In this document: piece after piece, positions 55,872 to 64,000 of the stretch
Numbering within the stretch: position 1 is the first letter of the stretch
How the letters are laid out: the number at the start of each line of letters is the position of its first letter
Assembly: GCA_023052935.1 (NCBI GenBank)
Contig: CM041297.1
Coordinates: forward strand, 92,535,521-92,599,520
DNA: 64,000 nt
From: Piezodorus guildinii
Lineage: Eukaryota; Arthropoda; Insecta; Hemiptera; Pentatomidae
Direction: 5' to 3'
The notes under the pieces: model-generated
The model's input: only the letters and a program-made list of their open reading frames with translations
Told to the model about the DNA's origin: nothing
Databases searched by the model: none
Translations under genes and position numbers: made by a program

Positions 55872-56080
55872 TTAATTCTTACTTTAAGGCAGTAAAGACC
55901 TCATTTATTTTCCTCTGTATTATTCTAAAGCTCCTTATTCCAGAATAAAAAAAAATTTTTATTAAATGTATTATGAGCTACAAAGACTGTTCCTGATCGT
56001 GTTCGAATTCCTAAATTACACTAGTTTTCTAATTTTATTAATTAAAATCCCAGATGTGATAGATATATCTTTTATACAAA
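55281..56080. other. AT-rich, with (TA)n and poly-T at 55,823-55,873
   Basis: A weak match to the CCAGAATAAA end motif lies at about 55,941-55,951 with a degraded stem. Nothing else is recognised. Confidence 0.4.
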
Positions 56081-56084
56081 GAAA

Positions 56085-56870
56085 AATCTGGTGCGGGCAA
56101 CACACGACTTTCACTTACCTCCATTTTTAAAATCAATGAAAGAATTTTCAAATACAGTTAGAGATAAAAATACGTGAAATTATTAAGGAATTAATAAAAT
56201 TGAATTTATATAGAAACATGTGTTTTATTAAAAAATCAATTGTATTATTATCTTTAATAATCAGTTAGTTTTATCTTCTTTTCATCACTCTCCAATAACT
56301 TTTAAAAGCTTGTGTATGAGATGATAATTTTTCTAAAATCTTTAGCTTTCCAACGGTATATCATACATGTATATTACTGCTCTTATGTTCAAAAACGAAA
56401 AATTGCATTAAAAAAATATTTTTTCTGTTTTCTCCTTTAGTTGGGTATCGAATTTATTCAATTTATATATTTTCCAGTTTTTTATCAGCGTTAACAAGAT
56501 AATCTAGTTATTATTATTGAATCTACAAAATTAAAGGTACTTTAGGGGAAGAAAATTTAAAATATCGGCATTTAAGCCCTGTCAAACCACTTTTATCTAA
56601 ATAAAACCTACATGATATTAAAGCCCATTAAATTTTACATCGATATAGCGAGTTTAATCAAAATCGTCGGAACCGTTTTTGAGAAAATTGAAAAAAGGTT
56701 TAAAATGCATGGTATAAAGTACCTCTTCTGGTAGGCTCATTTTGATGAAAAAAGTTTTGTCACGTCTCGGGCGTATAGTTGTCTTAAATATGAAATTTCA
56801 GTTTCATAGGACTTACCGTTTCCGCCCGTGAGTTACCACACACACACACACACACACACCACACACACAC

Positions 56871-56915
<45 letters not shown>

Positions 56916-57065
56916 ACACACACAACACACACACACACAGACCTTTTTGCGGGACTTGGTTATTTGGACTCAGGGGACCCTAAAACGTGTATTTCCGTTG
57001 AAAACTGGAATTCGAAAATTTTCACGATCGCAATACTTCCCCTTACTATATATAGTAAGTGAAAG
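56085..57065 (+). repeat. Repeat X, most complete copy
   Basis: It begins GGGCAACACACGACTTTCACTTACC and ends near CCCCTTACTATATATAGTAAGTGAAAGT. The start contains ACTTTCACTTAC and the end contains its reverse complement GTAAGTGAAAGT, a possible short terminal inverted repeat. Landmarks are TTTAGCTTTCCAACGGTA, ATAGCGAGTTTAATCAAAAT, AAAATGCATGGTATAAAGT, a (CA)n tract, and GGGACTTGGTTATTTGGACTCAGG. No open frame. It serves as the uninterrupted reference for the copies at 14, 17 and 32-34.8 kb. Class unknown. Confidence 0.78.
56836..56940. repeat. (CA)n microsatellite within repeat X
   Basis: About 100 bp of CA with several single-base breaks. Confidence 0.95.
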
Positions 57066-57595
57066 TAAAAATGGATGTGAATGAATAAAGAAAAATGTCA
57101 AACAATTTTGCTTATTAAAATTAAAATTAAAATCGAGTTAAAATATATCTTTTGAAACTAGCATAATTTGATTTTTATTTAATGACTAATATATTAATTG
57201 TGTTTATTTAGATTAGCGCTAAATTAATTATAATAGCTGTCGAGAAGAAAGTTTTTTGTTTGAACAACTAGACAATGGAAAGCTGTGACACTGTTTGCTG
57301 ACCCATTCTGCCCTAGGAGATGTGAGGAAGGTAAGAGCTAGAAATAAATAATGAACTCAACTCCACTCTTTGAGGCTCTTTAGGGCACGCGTGTTGCTTC
57401 AAGAATAATTTAGTAACCTTTGCGCTGGTGGGACGTCAAAAAAAAAAAAGTCTTATCTCTTCAAAGTGTTCATAAACCTTCACCTTGAGGATGATAATAA
57501 ATTTATAAAAACTCTAAGTATATAGAATTTAAGAAAAAACGATAATAATTATACAAATTAAATTTTAAGAATCTACAAAGGTATATTATCGTGTT
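57066..57595. other. No gene recognised
   Basis: AT-rich; nothing supportable. Confidence 0.4.
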
Positions 57596-57599
57596 TTAT

Positions 57600-58625
57600 T
57601 GAGTTGGAACAGGCTAGCTTTAATGTCCCTAGAGAGAGATTTTGGGTAGCACTTAGAGAGGCAGGTATTAGTTGTGCATTAATAAAAGCTTTGAGACATT
57701 TATACAGCAACTACATGTACCAGATACAATGTAGGAATCACGTTTCTGCCCCGTTTCATGGTACTAAGGGGTTGAAGCAGGGATACAGCATATCGTCTAC
57801 TCTCTTCATAATATACCGGCAGAAATCAGTGAAGCTATAGTACGAATAGTGTGGGGATGTTTGGCCTTTTATCGATGACGAAAAGTTGCTGTCCTTGTTT
57901 TTCGCTGACGGCCAGGTCATATTTACGAAATAGAAGGTCTATCGGGAAATCATGGTGTATGCGATAAAGGCTTGCTAGGAAACGGTGGGCTTACGAATCA
58001 GTTTCGAGAAGACAGAATACATGGCCATTGGAGCTACTTATAAAGATGCGGTTCAAGTAGATAAGGAGGCCTGTAAAAAGGTGGACATATTCAAATACCT
58101 AGTTACTTATTTGGATGCTGTACAGGATCGTCTGAGCATGACGTCAGAAAGAAGGTCGGGCAGGCTTTCTAAATACTACATCCAGTCCTTTGGAATAATG
58201 ACATTTCCAAAAAAAGCAAACGAATCTTTACAAACATTGTGGATTCAATGCTGACATAAGTGCAGAAACGTGGACCATGAATCCCCGTGTCTGTACTCAA
58301 AGGTACAGGCGGTTGAGATTTAAAATAAAGAACTAGGATTATAGAATTAGGAATGAATTAGTTCGGCAGAGGATGGGTGCGAATAAAACAGTAAATAAAA
58401 AATCGGGGCAACCCGTCTAAGATAGTATGGGCATGTGAGAAAGATGTCGGACGATTGCTGGATTAGGTTCCTCCAGGAAGGATAGGAAGTAAGGAAGAAT
58501 CTATATACCCTAGCAGAGATTCTTGAAGATAACAAAACAGTGTATAGAAACTTGAAGGGCCTTAGGTTCAGTAATTGTAGAGATTTGGTCTGTTTCATTG
58601 CTAACTCTCGTGCAATGAGTTGATT
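57600..58625 (+). pseudogene. RTE-like LINE reverse transcriptase fossil
   Basis: The 57,604 frame reads RERFWVALREAGISCALIKALRHLYSN, then HGTKGLKQGYSISSTLFI, equivalent to the GVRQGCPLSPLLF box of RTE-type RTs. Next comes FFADGQVIF (57,899-57,925), where YADD should be and the second Asp is Gly. GLRISFEKTEYMAIG follows in the 57,985 frame with DIFKYLVTYLDA. Farther on, a C-terminal RRMSDDRWIRFLQEG-like segment is split by shifts (58,430-58,520). Multiple stops and the broken palm box make it inactive. RTE assignment is from motif style. Confidence 0.78.
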
Positions 58626-58634
58626 AGATAGATA

Positions 58635-58820
58635 GTTTTTTCTCCCAATATTTGGGTACCCACTTTATACAGGCTGGGCTCGGCCTAGGAGGGTATCCAT
58701 ATCTCATGGTATCTCCAGTATGGAAATAACAAAATAAATAATTCTGCCAGCTGAGGTTTTCACTCTGGACATAGAGAAAAGTGCTCTAACTGCAAAACCA
58801 CACTCCTCCTTTGGCAATTC
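58635..58820 (-). mobile_element. Possible SINE with tRNA-like head
   Basis: On the minus strand GGTTTTGCAGTTAGAGCAC recalls a tRNA A-box region, and about 30 bases on TCCAGAGTGAAAACC sits where the B-box would be. A body with GGATACCCTCCTAGGCCGAG follows. The B-box match is poor and there is no second copy. Confidence 0.35.
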
Positions 58821-59374
58821 TTGCAACTAAAACGCTTTCTCTCCCATTTTGATCCGAAGTTCTAAAAATATTATATATTCTTTCTGCATATTGAACCAAT
58901 GACCCTTCGTCTGTTTTCTATAGCCTTTATTTGTTTCTTCTTTTTTTTTAATAATAATGTAACAAATAAAATACTGCCTACAAGTTAAGAATCCATTAGG
59001 CAGGTGAAGGGAGAAGAAGCGACCCACTTAATAATCTTCATTAGCCTCCCTTTGAATAATTACCAACTCCTAGTCACGCAAGTCACAACTTGTGAGATCC
59101 TTTATTAGATTAGGCAAATTGGTGTATTTGTTTCTGCCACTGTTCCTTAGTCGTATAACGCGGTTCGACTTGAAACTGTCACGACACAATTTGTTTAACC
59201 AATTAGAATCTAATGATACAATTTGGATAGAATTTCGACACGCCATTAATTAGTCGACATCTGAAACTCACTTAAAATATTTTTTTACTTTGCTGTATAT
59301 GTTGCTCCACGACGTGAGTTGCCCCTAAGGGTTACGTGAAACTTGAACGTGCCCATATGATAATTGCTGATGGT

Positions 59375-59375
<1 letters not shown>
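58821..59375. other. No gene recognised
   Basis: No motif or repeat partner found. Confidence 0.35.

Positions 59376-59437
<62 letters not shown>
59376..59437. repeat. (A)62 homopolymer
   Basis: Sixty-two consecutive A, then TA repeats. No recognisable LINE or SINE body precedes it on the plus strand. The phenylalanine-rich minus frame over it is an artefact. Confidence 0.95.
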
Positions 59438-59451
<14 letters not shown>

Positions 59452-60252
59452 AAATCTTTACATTACACAATGTAGCGTTCTTCGCACAATAAAGATAATT
59501 TTGTAAGAAATTTATATTTCTACTTTTTTCTTTTTTAATTGTTTTAGATTCCGATGTCATATTTAAAAAAAAAATTAAGGTCTAATAAAATTACTTTCGA
59601 AATGTTTAATAATCTCACCCAAAAAAATTCTTCCATAACGTAAATATAATGTTATTGATACAGTAAAAAAATATATAAATGTGAATGCGAAATTCACTTC
59701 ATAAATTAGTTTAATAATGAACGGATTATATATATTTTTTTGTATGAAATTTACTGTTAATAACAAAAGCAGTCAGAGTGATGACTGCAATCCACCACAA
59801 CTAATAAAAAAACGGTAATTGCGAAATATTAAATAAATTTATTCAACATTCACAAATATTTACTAAAGTAGACTAACAAATCAATAGTAATAAAAAATAC
59901 GTTATATATATTAGTTATTTTGCTGCGAAAGATTATATTTAATTGAAAGTATAATTCTTAAATATTGAAAATGTCGAAATACGAAAGAAAAATTTATCTC
60001 TTGAATTCAAACGAACTTGTTGAAATTTATTTAAAATATATACTTCGAATCATTGTCCTAACAGTAAGTGATTTTTCATAATAAGATGCCAAAAAAAGAA
60101 GAATATTTTTATTCGAAAATAAAAAAAATTTCAGTTCTCTTATATGAGTTATTTTCAATATTAAGATAAATTAAACATTTTATGAAAATATGTGAAATTA
60201 ATATCAGTTTAGCTCCTTATCGCTATTTCGAAATTCAATAGTAGTAAAAAAC
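59438..60252. other. AT-rich sequence, nothing recognised
   Basis: No feature supported. Confidence 0.4.
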
Positions 60253-62020
60253 ATACATAATTTGGAAAACAGCTGTTCGGGACTCTTATAATGAAGACAC
60301 ACTTCAGGTCAGTCTCCAAGTTTTTATGATTTACAAGTGTTTATTATGCTGTTATGAAATTTATTTTGTGCCATTCAGACAATCTAAGTGAGTGTGTTTG
60401 ATTATTCAATAGAAAATTGAGATATCCAAGAGAAGTTAAGCGGTTACACATCACCAATAGTCACCCAAAGGTTTTGACTCTGTACCGATATGTCAGCCCC
60501 TGAAATGTCTCGACTTTCTTTAGATTCTATGTCACCAAAAATTCAGAACAAAATAAGAACAGAAAATAACTCAAAAAGTAATGCATTGCAAGTCCCACCT
60601 AACCTCAACCCTACAGAAAAATCCACCACTTATGCCAAAGCCACCGCCACAGACCGTTTTTCTAAACGAGAAAATGCAATAGTTTTACAAACATTTCCCG
60701 GTATAAAGCAAAAAGAGTATGTTTTCAAAATCGCAACCCTAATAGACCCAAAATTTATTCGTTATACTTCTAGAATTTCAAACTCTCGATTTTGCATTCA
60801 TTTTAATAGCAAAGATGCAGTAGACCGCCTTTTGAACAATCATAAGTCGATTATTATAGATGACAAAGAAATTTTCATAAAAAGACTAATTAATCCGGCT
60901 AAGCGTATAATTATCTCAAATGCTTGCCCTTCTATTCCTCATGAGACAATAGAAAACGAACTTAAAAGGTCAGGCCTTAGATTAGTCTCCCCCATGCACT
61001 TCCTCAGGGCCGGGTACCAAGACCCCAGGCTAGCACATGTACTTAGTTTTCGACGGCAAGTCTACATCCCACCTGAGGACCTCAGTAAGCTGCCATCATC
61101 TCTACTAATAGAGCAAGACAATGTTTGTTACCGAATTTTTCTTGCTGAAGATATTTTAACCTGTTTCATATGTAAACAACCTGGTCAAGTATCTACTGAT
61201 TGCCCTGAGAGTGAAAATAATAATATTCAAGAACATCAAAGTAGTGAAAATAGATTCGATAATGTAAGTCCCAACCTAAACAATAGTAGTAAACAAACAA
61301 ATGCCAGTCATTCCCTATTAGATACACCTAACCATACGATCCCCAATAGTGTAACAGTACAGCCAACCCTAACCGGTTGCCAAGACAACACTTTAACAAC
61401 CCTAGCCGAAATCAAAGAAGACAAACAGAAGCAAGGCCAACCAGGTGACCATGGCAACTCAATTCATAGCAAAAATACGCTTCAAAGATGCGGCTTTAAA
61501 TGTGGACAACAATTTAATATTAATACCGACGTCTGTTTCAGGCGTCAAACGATGCCACTTAAGTCCACCTCCTTCCTCTATACCCACTATGGAGCTTAAC
61601 TTAAAAACTTAACAATAAATCCCCAAGAAGAAGGTGAAAACATATTAAATTTCGAAGATTTTCCTCCAATGACAGCTAACCAATCCATTCATAAAAAACC
61701 TAAAAAAAACGATACCAGCACAGCTATCTTCCGAGGAAATAATACCCACCGACCTGTTGGACCCACAAGACAACTCCGACCGGAACCCTTGACTGTGTGC
61801 ACATCAATTAGTGAAAAACTAGAACAACACCTTAAGTGAAATCTGAGTACAGTGAAATTTGTGTTTGTTTTGTTTTTTTTATATAAGACATAAGTGAACA
61901 ACAATTACGTACAATTATTAACCTTTGTAATGTACTTGTGAAACCAAAATTTATGTAGTATGCTAATGACCCAATAAGGGTAGATGCATTTATATAAATA
62001 AATAAATAAATACATAATTT
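60253..62020 (+). mobile_element. Internally deleted I-clade LINE with 11-bp TSD
   Basis: The element spans 60,264-62,009 (about 1.75 kb). ATACATAATTT flanks it at 60,253-60,263 and 62,010-62,020. It has a 5' UTR of about 226 bp, ORF1, and a 3' UTR whose end (TGCTAATGACCC...GGGTAGATGCATT and a TAAATAAATAAA tail) matches the ORF2-bearing fragment at 53.16 kb. No ORF2 is present: ORF1 is followed by about 170 bp and the tail. The intact TSD shows that it inserted as this short form or was deleted afterwards without disturbing its ends. Confidence 0.9.
60490..61839 (+). pseudogene. I-clade ORF1 (Gag-like), one in-frame stop
   Basis: The open part is 369 codons to a TAA at 61,597-61,599. The same frame then continues for 80 codons (LNFEDFPPM, KLEQHLK) to a TGA at 61,837-61,839, so the ancestral ORF1 was about 449 residues. 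Residues 62-130 and 137-215 look like two RRM-type folds (AIVLQTFPGI; RIIISNACPSIPHETIENEL; HVLSFRRQVYIPPE). A zinc knuckle follows at C225-C228-(Q233)-C238, where the usual His of CX2CX4HX4C is Gln. The protein would bind element RNA. Premature stop and lost knuckle histidine suggest decay. Confidence 0.88.
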
Positions 62021-63685
62021 ACAACGATAAATACTGATTATTTAAAACAGATGTTAAATATAAAGTAAAGAATAATTGACATACATTACATAGAAAAAAC
62101 ATGTGACAAAAGGTTTAAATTAGAGTACTAAAAACTAGTTGTATAAAAAATTTTTCTGTTACGTCATACGTATTGTATGTAGTCTTGAAGATTGTATATT
62201 TTAATTACTTAGAAACAATGATGATTACGGTAATATTAGATGTTTTATGACATTAAATATTGATAAAGTTAAAAGAATATTCGATAAAAATACTTCCGGA
62301 GGACTTTCGAAATAACCAAACACCGCAGAACTTTACGGATGTAAAATTGACAATAAAACTCAGTTAATCAATAATTCAGTTCCGCACCGCTAAAGCCCTA
62401 TTATGAACTTTTCATATAAAAAGTATGATACATGCAACTTTTAAATTTCATCCTGAGGCCCTGAGACAAGTCGATGCCTCTACTTTCTGATACTAATTTC
62501 AAACTTTTCAAATTTACTTAATTTCTGAAGCTCTTATCCTCTTGAAGAGTTTCAATGCTTTCGATTCTGCTTACAGTTCCCCTTCGCAACTTCCTATTTA
62601 ACTTAGCGGATACAGAGAAAATTTTCTAATTTAAATCCCGTTTTAAACAATGTCTTTAATTTGTTACTCCTAATGATCTTCAACCGTCAACTGAAACGTT
62701 CCTGATGATATTGGTGAATTTGGAAAGTTTGTTAGAGTTTTATGTTTGCGTAATCATTTACAAAATTATTAACAATCATACCCAAACACCATTATATGTA
62801 TTGCTCATTGACTGATTCACTAATGATAAAATTAAAACTGCCCAATGTACAAAATAATATAAGAACATTATTGATCTATTGACATACCTACATTGAAATT
62901 TCTTGATTGAAATACAACAAAACAAAACTCGAACAAAATTCGACTTCAATACTGCTAAAATTATGAGGTTAATTTTCTAAAGCAGCAGAACGAATTTCGA
63001 TAAAATAAATATGCTTTAAATATATCTTGTTATTAATTCTTTTAATGGAATAAATGGTTATTATGATTTAATGTTATTGATTTTAATATATAATTTTAAT
63101 ATCTTAAATTTTATTTAGGGAAATAGTAAAATTCATACTCTATTTAAGGAGGAAATTCATAGTTCCTATAGACAAAAGAAACAACAAAATAATACAAAAG
63201 TTGGACGCTAATATGTGAAAAAGCTGCAAATTAATTTCCTGATATGTTTGGATATTTACTACTAAACTATTTACCATGTGACTTTTTCAACCTGGAGTGA
63301 TGCCCCAAAGTCCTTATATTTAGTAGCATATAATTTTTAATATGAGAGAAATCAAGTTTCAAGGTTTTCTTAAATAATTTGAAATTATTTTATTGAATAA
63401 ATCTAAATTTAGAAATAAATAATAATAATTACTTTATTTGTGGGTTTTCCTCTAAAACCTTCAGCTTAGTTAATATAACTTTGTCATAAACCCATAAACT
63501 TATGAACACATTTTAGTGTTAATGAGAGAGGTTATCACCGTCGAACAGAATTGAGAAAGTTATATTATTCCATTTAATATCCAAGGTTTTAGAAACTATA
63601 TTACGTTCTGAATGGTAGCTGTTATAACAAAAACATAAACGGTAAACTGTTATAATTCTATAAACTGTATAGTCGAATGTAGAAA
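62021..63685. other. AT-rich sequence, no gene recognised
   Basis: No coding or repeat signal I can support. Confidence 0.45.
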
Positions 63686-63686
63686 C

Positions 63687-63953
63687 TATTATAGGTGGAA
63701 TAGTCAGGAATCAGTCATTTTTTGAAAAGTTTTTATTTTGCCATCGTTTCGGCTCAAGTTTGTGAGCCATCATCAGGGCATTACTTAACCATGTCCAAGC
63801 ATAAACTCGAGTTAGCATCAGGACATTACTGAGTTTATGCTTGGACATGGCTCAGTAATGCCCTGATGATGGCTCACAAGCATGAGCCGAAACGTTGGCA
63901 AAATTAAAAACTTTTCAAAAAATTACTGATTCCTGACTATTCCACCTATAATA
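63687..63953. mobile_element. Palindromic element with hammerhead-like cores, copy 2
   Basis: Arms of about 123 bp (63,687-63,809 and 63,831-63,953) are near-perfect reverse complements with a spacer of about 20 bp. The ends read TATTATAGGTGGAATAGTC. On the plus strand the right arm has CTGATGA (63,863-63,869), T, GGCTC (63,871-63,875), loop ACAAGCAT, GAGCC (63,884-63,888) and GAAAC (63,889-63,893). On the minus strand the left arm has the same order (63,776 down to 63,746) with loop ACAAACTT. This is the conserved order of a hammerhead core with a 5-bp stem II. It is related to the element at 29.83 kb. No protein is encoded. Confidence 0.85.
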
Positions 63954-64000
63954 ACATCGTTATTAGTTATTTCAAATTTATTACTGATTCAGGAAAATAG

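Noticed and set aside
59285..59560. 91-residue minus frame
   Set aside because: It consists mainly of a phenylalanine run from the (A)62 tract.
62693..62708. GAAACGTTCCTGATGA as another hammerhead core
   Set aside because: GAAAC precedes CTGATGA and no stem plus GAAAC follows, so the order is wrong for one ribozyme and no repeat partner was found.
1..64000. CRISPR arrays, bacterial operons, ribosomal RNA genes
   Set aside because: No regularly spaced identical repeats, no operon structure and no rRNA signature. The content is eukaryotic transposons.

Overview
This window is an AT-rich, repeat-dominated stretch of an arthropod genome, most likely an insect. The basis is the repertoire: several Jockey-clade LINEs, an I-clade LINE, a CR1/L2-group LINE, an RTE-like LINE, Tc1, mariner and PIF/Harbinger transposase relics, and tRNA-headed SINEs with a 'CCGTCCTTCGG' core. 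I cannot assign an order or species. I recognise no host gene; every convincing coding signal is a transposable element.

Layout. 1-2118: 3' half of a Jockey LINE running in from the left edge. 3.6-5.8 kb: small Jockey fragments, one only 79 bp with a 15-bp target-site duplication (TSD). 6.5 kb: SINE. 9.27-11.28 kb: 5'-truncated CR1/L2-like LINE inside a (CT)n tract, one frameshift from open. 11.9-13.0 kb: direct duplication around a SINE. 14-18.4 kb: copies of an unclassified repeat ('X'), one carrying a SINE with a clean TSD. 21.0-21.35 kb: tandem pair of hammerhead-like motifs. 24-28.4 kb: fossils of a second Jockey family ('B') and an I-clade fragment. 29.83-30.10 kb: palindromic element with hammerhead-like cores. 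30.2-34.8 kb: nested cluster of a mariner relic, two copies of a third Jockey family ('C'), and repeat X split by a Tc1. 35.5-37.0 kb: more Jockey fragments. 38.1-38.8 kb: a 456-bp-offset duplication. 39.8 kb: PIF/Harbinger relic. 43.57-50.58 kb: a large inverted repeat interrupted by a near-full-length Jockey (45,391-50,033, ORF1 plus ORF2, 12-bp TSD). 53.2 kb: I-clade 3' fragment inside a tandem duplication. 55-59 kb: SINE-like elements, repeat X and an RTE-like fossil. 60.26-62.01 kb: internally deleted I-clade element (ORF1 and 3' end, no ORF2) with an 11-bp TSD. 63.69-63.95 kb: a well-preserved palindromic element with a hammerhead-like core on both strands.

The LINE proteins are ORF1 nucleic-acid-binding chaperones and ORF2 endonuclease/reverse transcriptases used for target-primed reverse transcription; SINEs and the deleted I-like element would depend on such enzymes in trans. 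The most active-looking element is the Jockey at 45.4-50.0 kb. The most unusual structures are the palindromic hammerhead-like elements, the inverted-repeat nest and the ORF2-less I-like element. All calls come from reading the sequence; no database search was run.
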